A model generated the notes under the pieces. The model was not told where the DNA came from, made no database searches, and saw only the letters and a program-made list of their open reading frames with translations. From an uncultured Rivibacter sp. (GTDB lineage: Bacteria; Pseudomonadota; Gammaproteobacteria; Burkholderiales; Burkholderiaceae), in the NCBI GenBank assembly GCA_946480925.1, contig CAMLLU010000030.1:1-64000 (forward strand): a stretch of DNA of 64,000 bases. Reading direction: 5' to 3'. The position numbers and the translations under genes were made by a program. The number at the start of each line of letters is the position of its first letter. Position 1 is the stretch's first letter. Below are positions 22,592-32,408 of this stretch, piece by piece.

Positions 22592-24433
22592 TCATGGCGT
22601 GATCCGCCGACACCTTTCAGCCTTGCCCAGCCCTTCTGCCTGCGCGGCAGCACGTTCTGCGGGCAAGCTCTCCAGCAGACTCTTCAACTGAGCCATGTCT
22701 GCCGGCTTGGCTAGGTGTGCCTCGAAGCCCGCCTCCTGGCTGCGCCGGCGATCACGGTCTTGCCCATAGCCACTCAAGGCGATGAGGCGGCATGATGCGC
22801 CGCCCGGCGTTTCTCTGATGCGCCGGGCGAGTTCATAACCATCCATGCCGGGCAGGCCGATGTCGAGCACGGCCACTTGCGGCTCGAATTCGTCGGCCCG
22901 AGCCAATGCGCTCAGTGGGTCCGCCGCGACGCGGACCGTGTGTCCGAAGGCCCGAAGCACTTCCGCCAGCGAATCACCGGCATCGCGGTTGTCGTCGACC
23001 ACCAGCACGCGCCCCATGCTCGAGCGTTGCGGCACTGGCCGTGGTGAACCGGCTTCGCGGCCAGTTTGCTCAGGGCCGGCCACCAGCCTCGATACCGGAC
23101 TCGGCAGGCGGATGATGAATTCGCTGCCCAGTCCAGGCCCGTCACTGTGTGCCGTCACGCTGCCGCCGTGCAGCTCGACCAGGTTCTTCACGAGAGCAAG
23201 ACCGATTCCCAGGCCTCCCTCCGTCCTGTCCGTACCGCGGTGCCCTTGCACGAACAGCTCGAAGATGTGCGGCAGCAGCTCCGCGGGGATGCCGATGCCG
23301 TTGTCGCGCACGCTGATGACGATGTGGCCTTGCTCGCGCCACGCGCGCAGCGCAATCTGGCCGCCAGTAGGCGTGTAGCGCGCAGCATTGGTCAGCAGGT
23401 TGGCCACCACCTGCGCCAGGCGCACGCTGTCGCCTTGCCACTGCAGGCCTTGCCGGCTGACCTCGATGGTCAAGGCGTGCTTGCGCTGCTCGAGCAGCAT
23501 GCTGGCCATCTCGACCGCCTTGGCCAGGACGTCTGCGATCTCGAGGCACTCCAAGCGCAGCTCGACCTTGCCACGGGTGATCTTGGAAACATCGAGCAGG
23601 TCGTCGACGAGGCGAATCAGGTGGTCCACCTGCCCCTTGGCCGTCATCGGTCGGCTGGCATCGGGCTCGGCTGGTGCGGGCATGTCGTCGAGCACTTGTG
23701 ACACAGCGGCATCGAGCTGCTGCAACCTGGCCTCGTCGAGCCCGCTGGCATGCACCTTCAGCGCCGGAGCATCGCCGCCCTGCCCCGCGTAGATCACCGC
23801 GAACGGAATGTCGGCCGTGACCTGCGCAAGTGCGCTGCCGACGTGCCGGATCACATCGAGCGGATCGCTCGCAGCGGCACAGCCGACCAGCTGATGCAAG
23901 GCCTGCTGCCGGCGATCCGAGAGCACGCGCTGCGTGGTTTCCATGCAGACGATGAGCGTGCCGGCAATTGCGCCGCTTTCATCGAACACGGGCGACGGGC
24001 CGTAGCTCCAGAAGACGTCTTCGACGCGGCCGTTGCGAGTGATGGGCACCAGCCGGTCTTCGCTCCATGAAGCCTTGCCGTGGCGCATCACCTCGTCGAT
24101 CTGCGGCCACATCAGCGGCCAGATCTCGCGCCACAGCTCGGTGGCTGGCTGTCCCATGGGGGGCGGCTCGCGTCCGGGCCCCAGGCTGGGCAGGAATGCG
24201 TCGTTGTAGAAGCGCAGCAGCTGCGGTCCCCACAGCAACAGCATCGGGTGCTTCGAATGCAGCAGGATGCCCAGCGTGGTCTTGAGGCTCTGCGGCCACA
24301 GCGCCACCGGACCGAGCGGCGAATCGTGCCAGTCCGTGTTGCGAATCTGCGCCTTGGCGATGCCCTCACCCTGCAGAAAGTCAGGCAGGCTCAAAGCTGC
24401 CGGACGACGAAACGGAATCTGTGTTGCAGACAT
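22592..24433 (-). CDS. Hybrid histidine kinase missing the phospho-acceptor helix
   Basis: 613 residues from ATG 24433 (SD GAGGGAGGG). Order: a PAS domain (about residues 30-140, with LLLWGPQLLRFYNDAFLP), a partial GAF-like region (about 150-225), then directly HLIRLVDDLLDVSKITRGKVELR, which is the second helix of a HisKA domain. The first helix with the HELRNP box and its histidine is absent. The ATPase domain is complete (NLLTNAARYT N-box, DNGIGIP, GLGIGLAL), and a C-terminal receiver domain follows (VLVVDDN, phospho-Asp in VAVLDIGLPG, Lys in LAKPAD). So the protein can bind ATP but cannot autophosphorylate in the usual way; an in-frame deletion is likely. Confidence 0.85.
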   Translation of the reverse strand: MSATQIPFRRPAALSLPDFLQGEGIAKAQIRNTDWHDSPLGPVALWPQSLKTTLGILLHSKHPMLLLWGPQLLRFYNDAFLPSLGPGREPPPMGQPATELWREIWPLMWPQIDEVMRHGKASWSEDRLVPITRNGRVEDVFWSYGPSPVFDESGAIAGTLIVCMETTQRVLSDRRQQALHQLVGCAAASDPLDVIRHVGSALAQVTADIPFAVIYAGQGGDAPALKVHASGLDEARLQQLDAAVSQVLDDMPAPAEPDASRPMTAKGQVDHLIRLVDDLLDVSKITRGKVELRLECLEIADVLAKAVEMASMLLEQRKHALTIEVSRQGLQWQGDSVRLAQVVANLLTNAARYTPTGGQIALRAWREQGHIVISVRDNGIGIPAELLPHIFELFVQGHRGTDRTEGGLGIGLALVKNLVELHGGSVTAHSDGPGLGSEFIIRLPSPVSRLVAGPEQTGREAGSPRPVPQRSSMGRVLVVDDNRDAGDSLAEVLRAFGHTVRVAADPLSALARADEFEPQVAVLDIGLPGMDGYELARRIRETPGGASCRLIALSGYGQDRDRRRSQEAGFEAHLAKPADMAQLKSLLESLPAERAAAQAEGLGKAERCRRITP

Positions 24434-24646
24434 GGTGACCCTCCCTCGCTGCATGAGAATTTTTTGTTTGCCGCACTCTAGTCCACCCAGCCACCCTCGC
24501 CCGGCTGTTACATGCGCATGACGGGGGCTTTGTGTCGCGCAAAGACGCCTCACGCGCGAGAACTCTTACCGGGAGTCGCGCGGTTTTTGTTTGCGGGGGC
24601 TCAAATTGCCTTTTGCAAGACACGCCAGCGGCCGATGATGGCCGCC

Positions 24647-24871
24647 ATGGATGCAACGGAATGGATCGACCGCTGCGCTGCGAAGCTCGACGAGTTGTGG
24701 CCGCGCAATTCGGGCGTGGACGTCAACGAGCTCACGCTCGAGCTGTGGCGCGAACGCCGCTGGCGGCTGATGGAGCCCGAGGTCGCCGCCGCGCAGTGGA
24801 CGACGTTCGCCAAGCCGCCCGAGTTGGCGGCTAGAACGGCGCCGGCAGCATTCGCAAGCCGAGCCAGATGA
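24647..24871 (+). CDS. Small hypothetical protein (74 residues)
   Basis: Begins MDATEWIDRCAAKLDELWPR and contains ELTLELWRERRWRLMEPEVAAAQW, a Trp/Leu/Glu-rich helical pattern seen in short conserved proteins of Burkholderiales. No motif of known function. ATG 24635 is an alternative start. Convergent with the next minus-strand gene, overlapping its 3' end by 41 bp. Confidence 0.5.
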   Translation: MDATEWIDRCAAKLDELWPRNSGVDVNELTLELWRERRWRLMEPEVAAAQWTTFAKPPELAARTAPAAFASRAR

Positions 24872-25133
24872 CCGCGATCACCGCGTTGATCGGCACGCTC
24901 AAGGCACCGGGGACATAAAAAAACGCCGACAACAGCGGCGCTCCGAGCACCAGTTCGACGAACCAGCCCACGGCGTACAGCACCACGCCGCACCAGAACC
25001 ACCGGCGCATGTAGGTCGGCAGCCAGCGTGCCTGCTCCTGGTTGTGGCGCCACGCCGCAGCGCGCTCGAACACGTTGCCGCGGTTCACGTCGAGGAACAA
25101 CCAGCTGAAGAAGAAATAGCGGTACAGCAACAT
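24831..25133 (-). CDS. Small integral membrane protein
   Basis: A 100-residue protein. An aromatic N-terminus (LLYRYFFFSWLFLDVNRGN) is followed by two membrane helices (WFWCGVVLYAVGWFVELVLG and VPINAVIAVIWLGLRML). No known motif. The start at ATG 25133 is chosen because hydrophobic, natural-looking sequence begins there; the frame upstream is shadow of the dodecin gene. Function unknown. Confidence 0.6.
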   Translation of the reverse strand: MLLYRYFFFSWLFLDVNRGNVFERAAAWRHNQEQARWLPTYMRRWFWCGVVLYAVGWFVELVLGAPLLSAFFYVPGALSVPINAVIAVIWLGLRMLPAPF

Positions 25134-25249
25134 CTCTTGACACCAGGTACTGCGCGCGCCCCCGGTGAAGAGGAGTTGTGGCCGACCCGGCAGGTTCCGC
25201 GCGGAAACGTCTGTGCGCTTTGGAAATGCTTGCCGCGCCGCCGCCCGCC

Positions 25250-25456
25250 TCATTCGAGCGTGAAGCCGATCTTCAGCGACACCTGCCAATGCGCCACCTT
25301 GCCGTCCACCACGTGGCCGCGGGTTTCCGTTACCTCGAACCAGTTGATGTTGCGCACCGTCTGGTGGGCCTTGGCGATCGCACGCTCCACGGCGTCTTCG
25401 ATGCTCTTGGTGGATGAACCGGTGAGTTCCAGCAGCTTGTAGACGTGCTCGCTCAT
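25250..25456 (-). CDS. Dodecin flavin-binding protein
   Basis: A 68-residue protein: [20 protein letters not shown], then [20 protein letters not shown], then [21 protein letters not shown]. This is the full dodecin fold, including the conserved Trp (NINWFEV) that stacks on the flavin and the GK-x-WQVxLKxGF strand. Dodecins form dodecamers that store or buffer flavins in the cytoplasm. A good SD (AGGAGAACGCC) precedes ATG 25456. Confidence 0.93.
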   Translation of the reverse strand: MSEHVYKLLELTGSSTKSIEDAVERAIAKAHQTVRNINWFEVTETRGHVVDGKVAHWQVSLKIGFTLE

Positions 25457-25662
25457 GGCGTTCTCCTGCCTGTGAGAAGGAAAAGTGCGGCACCAGCTTA
25501 GGCCTTTCCCGTAACGGCCACAACACGGCCAATGCGCCACCAGGGCCGCTCCACCATGCGGTGGCACGGGGCGCGATGGAAAACTAAGATGCGCCGACGC
25601 GACGTGCGCCAAGCCCCGTGCGCGGCCCGCCTGCGTCCACCAACGATGACGAGGAGATTCAC

Positions 25663-26346
25663 ATGGTCAAGTCGGTTATCGACCAGAGCGCGCTGATCGA
25701 GATGTTCTCGCAAGCCAGTGCCCAGCAGGGCGAAGCGCTGCGCAAGGCCGTCAGCGAGGCCACGCTCAAGGCGCTGCAGGGCCGCGAGCTCACGCTGCAG
25801 AACATCCGCAACGTGCTAAAGACGGTGACGCAGGCCGCCTCCAGCGGCGTGATGCAGAACGCGAGCCCATCGGTCGATGCGGAAGAGCTGTTGTCGAAGG
25901 CCATTGCCGGCATGGATGCAGCACTGCTGCAAGCGGTGGAAGCCAACCGCATGGCATTGCAGCAGTTCGTCAACCAGGGCGTCGGCCTGCAGGAGGAGCG
26001 TCTGCAAGGGGCGTTGAAAGACCTCGAGAAGATGGAAGACGTGTTCCTCTCCACCGTGACCAAGGCCGCGCAGGCTGCGGGCGAGCAGCTGCAGGCGCCG
26101 TGGAGCCAGGTGCTCGAGTCGATGCAGCTCAAGGGCACCAGCACCGGCGCGCAGGCCACCAATGCCGTTGAGCAGCTCATGGCCCAGGGGCAGACCGCCC
26201 TGCGCGACAGCCGCATGATGGGCGCACGTGCGGCGCAGGTGCTCATGGACAGCTACTCGGCGCTGGTGAGCGGTGTGCTGATCGGCATGTCCGAAGGGCT
26301 GCAAGGTGGCACCGACGCTGGCACAAGCCGCACGCGCCGAAAGTGA
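25663..26346 (+). CDS. DUF6781-like helical protein
   Basis: A 227-residue soluble protein made almost wholly of amphipathic helices ([20 protein letters not shown], then [20 protein letters not shown], then [20 protein letters not shown]), with a basic tail (TSRTRRK). This matches the DUF6781 family of Burkholderiales, related in look to phasins; no enzymatic motif. SD GAGGAGATTCAC precedes the ATG. Divergent from the dodecin gene. Confidence 0.7.
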   Translation: MVKSVIDQSALIEMFSQASAQQGEALRKAVSEATLKALQGRELTLQNIRNVLKTVTQAASSGVMQNASPSVDAEELLSKAIAGMDAALLQAVEANRMALQQFVNQGVGLQEERLQGALKDLEKMEDVFLSTVTKAAQAAGEQLQAPWSQVLESMQLKGTSTGAQATNAVEQLMAQGQTALRDSRMMGARAAQVLMDSYSALVSGVLIGMSEGLQGGTDAGTSRTRRK

Positions 26347-26561
26347 CACGGCACTGCCGCACCAACCGCAGCTGCACCTGCTCCTGCCCTTGCTCCTGAC
26401 AGCCGCTGCCATCTGCTGCCCTACGCTCCTCGGAGGTGCGGGGCATTCACGATTTGTCGCTTGCCATTCATGGGCAGCGAACTAACATCGCCCCTCCCGC
26501 GCGCCAGCACCGGCCGGCGGCGGGGGGCCGCAAGGCCGTCCGAGGGGAGGTTCGTTCGCTG

Positions 26562-27230
26562 ATGTGCTCCGTCGACAACGCATCGTTTGCACCGGCCGCC
26601 GGGGCCTCGGCCCCAGGCGCCGTGACCGAGCTGCTGCACAGCTGGTCGCAAGGCGACGAGGCCGCGCTCAACCGCCTGCTCCCGCTGGTCTATGACGAGC
26701 TGCGCCGGCTCGCGCACCGGCACCTGAGGCAGGAGCGCACCGGCCACACGCTCGAAGGCACGGGCCTCGTGCACGAGGCGTTCATCCGCCTCGCGCAGCA
26801 AGGGCCGGTGCGCTGGGAATCGCGCGCGCACTTCTTCGGCTGGGCGTCGACGTTGATGCGCCACATCCTCGTGGACCACGCGCGTGCACGGCAAGCCAAG
26901 AAACGCGGCAGCGGCGCGCCGGTGCAAAGCCTCGATGCCCTGCAGGAAGCCGCAGAAACCGGCGTACCCATGGCCCCGCCCGCGGCGTTGCAGGCCGACG
27001 CCGACGAGCTGCTCGACTTCATTGCGCTGGACCACGCGCTCAAGCGGCTGGAAATGCTCGACGCGCAGCAAAGCCGTGTCGTCGAGCTGCGCTTCTTCGG
27101 TGGCCTGAGCGTCGAAGAGACCGCCGAGACGCTGCAGATCTCGCCTGCCACGGTGAAGCGTGAATGGGCCACGGCACGGGCCTGGCTGCTGCGCGAGCTG
27201 GGGCGCACCGCCGCCGCGGCCAAGGCATGA
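26562..27230 (+). CDS. ECF RNA polymerase sigma factor
   Basis: A 222-residue sigma factor. Region 2 (LNRLLPLVYDELRRLAHRHL, then GTGLVHEAFIRLAQQ and the ASTLMRHILVDHARARQAKK helix) and region 4 (RLEMLDAQQSRVVELRFFGG, then LSVEETAETLQISPATVKRE) are complete. It belongs to the subgroup found next to Ser/Thr kinases (TIGR02999-like). Its stop overlaps the kinase start (ATGA at 27227), so the two are translated together; the kinase probably controls sigma activity in place of an anti-sigma factor. Confidence 0.9.
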   Translation: MCSVDNASFAPAAGASAPGAVTELLHSWSQGDEAALNRLLPLVYDELRRLAHRHLRQERTGHTLEGTGLVHEAFIRLAQQGPVRWESRAHFFGWASTLMRHILVDHARARQAKKRGSGAPVQSLDALQEAAETGVPMAPPAALQADADELLDFIALDHALKRLEMLDAQQSRVVELRFFGGLSVEETAETLQISPATVKREWATARAWLLRELGRTAAAAKA

Positions 27231-29581
27231 CCCACCGCATCGGACAGCGGCTGAGCCACTGGCGCGTCGTCGCGCTCATCGCGCAAGGCGGCATGGGCGA
27301 GGTGTACCGCGCCGAGCGGGCCGACGGCGAGTTCGACCAGCAGGTGGCGCTCAAGCTCATGCGCTCGGGCATCGAGCCCGTGCAGGGCGCGGCGCGCTTC
27401 AAGGCCGAGCAACAGATCCTCGCAAGCCTGGACCACCCGCACCTCGCCAAGCTCATCGATGGCGGCATCACCGACGACGGCCTGCCCTACTTCGTGATGG
27501 AGCTGGTGCAAGGCGAGCCGATCGATGCCTACTGCGAAGCCCGGCAGCTGCCGCTGGCACAGCGGCTGCAGCTCGTGCGCACCGTGTGCTCGGTGGTGCA
27601 CTACGCGCACCGCAAGGGCGTGGTGCATCGCGACATCAAGTGCAGCAACATCCTCGTCACGAGCGCCGGTGTGGTGAAGCTGGTGGACTTCGGCATCGCC
27701 AAGCGGCTCGAACCATCGCCTGCGCAGGCCGGTGCAGCAGCCACCATCGCCGCTGGCGTGCTCACGCCCAGCTACGCGAGCCCGGAGCAGCTGAGCGGCG
27801 AGCCGGTCAAGCCGGCTTCGGACGTCTACTCGCTCGGCGTGGTGCTGTACCGCCTGCTCACCGGGGCCAGTCCCTATGCCGCCGCGGAACACGACCACTA
27901 CGCACTGGCACGCGCCATTCGCGAAGACGAGCCGCTGCGCCCCAGCCGTGCCGTGGCCTCGCGCTCACGCGAGCTCGCGAGGCCGCTCAAGGGCGACCTC
28001 GACGCCGTGGTGCTGATGGCCCTGCGCAAGGAGCCTGCGCGCCGCTACGCCTCGGCTGAAGCGCTGGCGGACGACCTGTTCCGCCACATCGAAGGCCTGC
28101 CGGTGACGGCACGCCACGGTGCCTTCAGCTACCGGGCCAGCCGCCTGCTGCTGCGGCACCGCGCGGTGGCCGGTGCCGTGGTGCTGGCCAACCTCGCGCT
28201 CGTGGGCGGCATCGGCTTCGCGGCCTTTCACGTCTACGAGGCCAACCACGAGCGCGAACGCGCAGAGCGCCACATGGCCGCGGTGCGGCAGCTGGCGCAG
28301 GTGTTCATCTTCGACATCCACGATGCGATCAGCCCCCTGCCCGGCTCCACGCCGGCACGCAAGCTCGTGGTCGAGCAGGCGCTGGGCTACCTGCGCGAGC
28401 TGGGCGACGAGCCCACGCGCGACCCCATGCTGCGCGTGCAGCTGGCCGCCGGCTACCGCAAGGTGGGCGATAGCCAGGGCCGCCCCAACACCCAGAACCT
28501 GGCCGACTCGAAAGGCGCCATGGCCAGCTACGACAAGGCCGTGGAGCTGCTCGGCGCGCTGGTCTCGCAGCGCATGGCCTTTGCACCCGCGCGTGCGGCC
28601 CGTGAAGAGCTGGCGCTGGTGCAGCTGCGCCGCGGCACGCTGTTCGTCATGCTGTCGGACTTCAAGCAGGCGCAGGTCGCCCTGGGCCAGGCCGACGCGC
28701 TGGCCAGCGAACTGGTCGCGCAAGCGCCCCGCGAGGTGCGGCACGAGCTGCTGCTGGGCCAGGTGCATGCGCAGCGCAGCCGTGCCTACTTCTACGCCGA
28801 CGATCATGCGGCCCACGACAGGCTTGCCCCGCAAGCCATGCGGCTGCTCGAATCGGTGCTGCAGCGCCAGCCCGACGATCGCGAGACGCTGACCAGCCTG
28901 GCCGCACACCTGGCCGTGCGAGGCGAATACTTCATGGCCAAGCGCGACGCCAACACCGAACATGCACGCGAAGCCCTGAAGGCGTTCACGCAAGGGGCTG
29001 CGCTGGTGCAGCGCCTGCACCAGCGCGAGCCGGGCAACGTTTCGCTGCAGCGGCAGGTGGCCGTGAGCCACAACCGCATGGCCTGGACGCTCATGCGCAT
29101 TGGCGACGCACGCGGCGCCGCACTCGAATACCGCGACGCCCTGGCGCGCTTCGAGCGGCTTGCGGCGCAAGCGCCCAACGAGGTGCAGTTCAAGATCGAC
29201 CTGGCCCGCTCGAACGCCGACCTCACCCGTGCGCTGTTCAAGCAGGGTGACGTTGCCGCCAGCGTGCAGGCAGGCCGCGCTTCGGTGGGCTTGTTCGAAG
29301 CCTTGCCCGAAGGCGCCCGTGCCGAGAGCGCGGTGCGCTTCACCCAGGGCTCGGTGTACTACTGGCTCGGCCAGGCCCTCGAGCAGCAGGCCGCTCGGCC
29401 CCACGCGGTGGGCCCAGGCGCTCGTGCCGAGCGGGCCGAAGCCTGCGAGTACTACCGGCGTGGCCTGCCCATCCTGCAGGATATCCACGACCGCTTCGGG
29501 CTCGGCGGCCACCCCGACGACCTTCACCCCGACAAGCTGCGCGCCTCGCTCAAGCGCTGCGAAGCCGCCATACGGACGTGA
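27227..29581 (+). CDS. Ser/Thr protein kinase with membrane helix and TPR region
   Basis: 784 residues. The kinase domain (about residues 12-275) has a Gly loop (AQGGMGEVYRAE), catalytic Lys (VALKLM), HRDIKCSN catalytic loop, DFGIAK, and an SPEQL activation-segment end. One membrane helix near residues 311-335 (AVAGAVVLANLALVGGIGFAA) is followed by a ~450-residue helical TPR-like sensor region. It should phosphorylate cytoplasmic targets, plausibly the adjacent ECF sigma factor. The next gene is a paralogue with the same layout. Confidence 0.9.
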   Translation: MTHRIGQRLSHWRVVALIAQGGMGEVYRAERADGEFDQQVALKLMRSGIEPVQGAARFKAEQQILASLDHPHLAKLIDGGITDDGLPYFVMELVQGEPIDAYCEARQLPLAQRLQLVRTVCSVVHYAHRKGVVHRDIKCSNILVTSAGVVKLVDFGIAKRLEPSPAQAGAAATIAAGVLTPSYASPEQLSGEPVKPASDVYSLGVVLYRLLTGASPYAAAEHDHYALARAIREDEPLRPSRAVASRSRELARPLKGDLDAVVLMALRKEPARRYASAEALADDLFRHIEGLPVTARHGAFSYRASRLLLRHRAVAGAVVLANLALVGGIGFAAFHVYEANHERERAERHMAAVRQLAQVFIFDIHDAISPLPGSTPARKLVVEQALGYLRELGDEPTRDPMLRVQLAAGYRKVGDSQGRPNTQNLADSKGAMASYDKAVELLGALVSQRMAFAPARAAREELALVQLRRGTLFVMLSDFKQAQVALGQADALASELVAQAPREVRHELLLGQVHAQRSRAYFYADDHAAHDRLAPQAMRLLESVLQRQPDDRETLTSLAAHLAVRGEYFMAKRDANTEHAREALKAFTQGAALVQRLHQREPGNVSLQRQVAVSHNRMAWTLMRIGDARGAALEYRDALARFERLAAQAPNEVQFKIDLARSNADLTRALFKQGDVAASVQAGRASVGLFEALPEGARAESAVRFTQGSVYYWLGQALEQQAARPHAVGPGARAERAEACEYYRRGLPILQDIHDRFGLGGHPDDLHPDKLRASLKRCEAAIRT

Positions 29582-29702
29582 ACCCACAGGCACGTGACGC
29601 TACTCGCCCGTAACGTTTCCGCTTGCAACCGCTGAGCCACGCGCCATGGGTTTTCCGCTTTCTGACCTGGATGCAAGGCCCCTGGACCTGGGAGACGAGC
29701 GC

Positions 29703-32261
29703 ATGGACCCACAACGCTGGCAGCAGGTGAAGCACCTGCTGGCGGACTGCCTGGAGCTGCCGCCGCACGAGCGCAACGCGGCGGCGCTGCAGCACTGCGG
29801 TGACGATGCCGAGCTCCGGCAGGAACTGCTGTCGCTGCTGGCAGCCTCGGCCAGCGACGATGTGAGCCTCGACGTGATGCCGGCCGCCCACGCGCTCGAA
29901 GCGCTGGAGGCCCTGGCCGGCCAGCGCGCGGTGGGCCGGCGCTTCGGCCCGTGGCGGGTGGTGTCGCTCATCGCCGCCGGTGGCATGGGCGAGGTGTATC
30001 GCGCCGAGCGGGCCGACGGCCAGTACGAGCAGGAAGTGGCGCTCAAGCTCATGCGCCCCGACATGGCGCCGCAGGCACTGCTGGCCCGCTTTCGCGCCGA
30101 GCGGCAGATCCTCGCGAGCCTGGACCACCCCAACCTCGCCAAGCTTCTGGATGGCGGCGTCACCGAGGAAGGCCTGCCCTACTTCGTGATGGAGCTGGTG
30201 CACGGCGAGCCGATCGTGGACTACGGCGAGCGGCTGCAGCTGTCCGTCGACGAGCGGCTGCGGTTGTTCCGCTCCGTCTGCCAGGTGGTGCACTACGCCC
30301 ACCAGCAAGGCGTGGTGCACCGCGACCTGAAACCGTCGAACATCCTGGTCACCGAAGGCGGCGTCGTGAAGCTGGTGGACTTCGGCATCGCCAAGCAGCT
30401 CGCACCGGTGCCCGGCGACGGCACGCCGAACGAGCAGACCTCCACCGTCTACCGCGCGCTCACGCCCGAATACGCAAGCCCCGAGCAGTTGCGCGGCGCC
30501 ACGGTTACGCAGGCTTCGGACATCTACTCGCTGGGCGTGGTGCTCTACCGCCTGCTGGCGCATGCCAACCCCTACGGCCCTGCCGCCAAAGACCATTACA
30601 CGCTGGCCCGTGCCGTCGTCGAAGGAGAACCCACGCGGCCCAGCGACGCGGTGAGCGACACGCTGCCTGGAGCACGTGCGCTGCGGCGCCGCCTCAAGGG
30701 CGATCTCGACGCGGTGCTGCTGATGGCCTTGCGCAACGAGCCGCAGCGCCGCTATGCCAGCGCCGAAGCCCTGGCGGACGACCTGTTCCGCCACCTCGAA
30801 GGCCTGCCGGTGCAGGCGCGCCGCGGTGCCTGGAGCTACCGCGCCGGGCGCTTCGTGCTCAGGCACCGCGCGGCGCTCGGTGCCGCCGTGCTGGCCAACG
30901 TGGCGCTGGTGGCCGGCGTGGCCGCGGCCAGCTACGCGGCCTACGAGGCAACCCAGCAGCGCCAGCGTGCCGAGCGGCACTTCGACAACGTGCGCAAGCT
31001 CGCCAACGTGCTGATGCTCGACGTGCACAAGGCCATCGAAACGCTGCCCGGCTCCATGCCGGCGCGCCAGCTCATCGTGAACAACGCGCTCACCTACCTG
31101 CAGCAGCTGAGCTCCGAGGCTCGCAACGACTCGGCCCTGCAGCTCGAGCTGGCAGCCGGCTACCGCAACATCGGCGACATCCAGGGCGGCGCCTACGGCG
31201 CCAACCTCGGCGACCCGAAAGGTGCACTGGCCAGCTACGAGCGCGCCCTCGCGCTGGCCGACACGCTGGCGGCCGCACGCGACACCGCCGCAGCCACCCG
31301 CCACCGCGCGCATGGCGAGCAGGCGCTGCTGCATCAGCGCATGGCCGCCTTGCTGGTGTCGCAAGGCAAGTACAAGGAAGCCGAAGCCGCGGCCCGCGCC
31401 GGCGTGGCTGTGGCCCAACAGCTGGCCGAAGCCGAGCCCGACAGCCACCGCGTCATGCGGCTGGTGGGGTCGCAATATGCGCAGCTCTCGCAAGTGCACA
31501 TGATGGCCGGCAACACCGAGGCCTTTCTCGAAAGCAACCAGCGCGCAGCCACCCAGCTCGAAGCCGTGCTCGCGCGCAAGCCCGACGACCTGGAAACCGT
31601 GCTCAACCTCGCGAGCACCTATGGCCTGCGCGGCGCGCACCTGCTGGAGCGCGATGCCGAGCCCGAAAGCGCACGCCAGGCACTCGAAGCCACCGGCCGC
31701 GCCATCGAGGTGCAGGAGCAGTCCTTCGAAAAGAACCCGCTGAACACCATGCTCGCGCGCAACCTGGCCACCACCTACAACGACGCCGGCTCCGCGCTGA
31801 TGCGGCTGTCGCGCCCGCGCGAAGCGGCCGAGCGACACCGCCGTGCGCTCGACCTGCTCGCGCCGCTGTCGGACAAGGACCCGAGCAACGTGCAGTTCCG
31901 CGCCGACACGGCCATGTCGCAAGGCCTGCTGAGCGACGCGCTGCTGGCACTGGGCGACGTGGGCGGCGCATACGAGGCCGCGCACGCCGCGGTCGAAGGC
32001 TTCGAAGGCGTGCCCGAGTCCGCCCGCACCGACGTGCTGACCGACTACGCCTGGGGCCTGAGCCATTACCAGCTGGGCCGCGCCCTGCAGGCCCGTGCCG
32101 CCGGAGCCGGACCTGCCGCGGCACAGGCCGACCAGCAGCAGGCTTGCCGGCACCTGCGCCGCAGCCTTTCGCTGCTGCAGGCACACGAGAAGGTCGACCG
32201 CATTCCGCCGGCGGACGTGGGGCCGCAAGCCGTGCAGGAGGCCCTCCGGGGCTGCGGCTGA
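29703..32261 (+). CDS. Ser/Thr protein kinase with N-terminal helical domain and TPR region
   Basis: 852 residues from ATG 29703 (GGGAGA upstream); ATG 29646 would add 19 residues. An ~80-residue N-terminal domain (MDPQRWQQVKHLLADCLELP onward) is typical of this kinase family and missing from the paralogue before it. The kinase has AAGGMGEVYRAE, VALKLM, HRDLKPSN, DFGIAK and SPEQL; a membrane helix (LGAAVLANVALVAGVAAASY) and TPR-like repeats follow. The two kinases are closely related over the catalytic domain, so they arose by duplication. Kinase activity looks intact. Confidence 0.9.
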   Translation: MDPQRWQQVKHLLADCLELPPHERNAAALQHCGDDAELRQELLSLLAASASDDVSLDVMPAAHALEALEALAGQRAVGRRFGPWRVVSLIAAGGMGEVYRAERADGQYEQEVALKLMRPDMAPQALLARFRAERQILASLDHPNLAKLLDGGVTEEGLPYFVMELVHGEPIVDYGERLQLSVDERLRLFRSVCQVVHYAHQQGVVHRDLKPSNILVTEGGVVKLVDFGIAKQLAPVPGDGTPNEQTSTVYRALTPEYASPEQLRGATVTQASDIYSLGVVLYRLLAHANPYGPAAKDHYTLARAVVEGEPTRPSDAVSDTLPGARALRRRLKGDLDAVLLMALRNEPQRRYASAEALADDLFRHLEGLPVQARRGAWSYRAGRFVLRHRAALGAAVLANVALVAGVAAASYAAYEATQQRQRAERHFDNVRKLANVLMLDVHKAIETLPGSMPARQLIVNNALTYLQQLSSEARNDSALQLELAAGYRNIGDIQGGAYGANLGDPKGALASYERALALADTLAAARDTAAATRHRAHGEQALLHQRMAALLVSQGKYKEAEAAARAGVAVAQQLAEAEPDSHRVMRLVGSQYAQLSQVHMMAGNTEAFLESNQRAATQLEAVLARKPDDLETVLNLASTYGLRGAHLLERDAEPESARQALEATGRAIEVQEQSFEKNPLNTMLARNLATTYNDAGSALMRLSRPREAAERHRRALDLLAPLSDKDPSNVQFRADTAMSQGLLSDALLALGDVGGAYEAAHAAVEGFEGVPESARTDVLTDYAWGLSHYQLGRALQARAAGAGPAAAQADQQQACRHLRRSLSLLQAHEKVDRIPPADVGPQAVQEALRGCG

Positions 32262-32408
32262 ACCGCTGGGCGACACGCCCGGGCGAACAAGCGTTCGAGC
32301 TGCCGTCCATCGGCACGCAGGCGTATCGAACTGCAACTCCGTGAGCTTTTCACGCTTCGATTTCCGCATTGAAGGGTATCGAGCGTTGCAAAGCGACTGG
32401 AGATCGCC

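Noticed and set aside
22592..24433. Ordinary active hybrid histidine kinase
   Set aside because: The helix with the phospho-acceptor His is absent.
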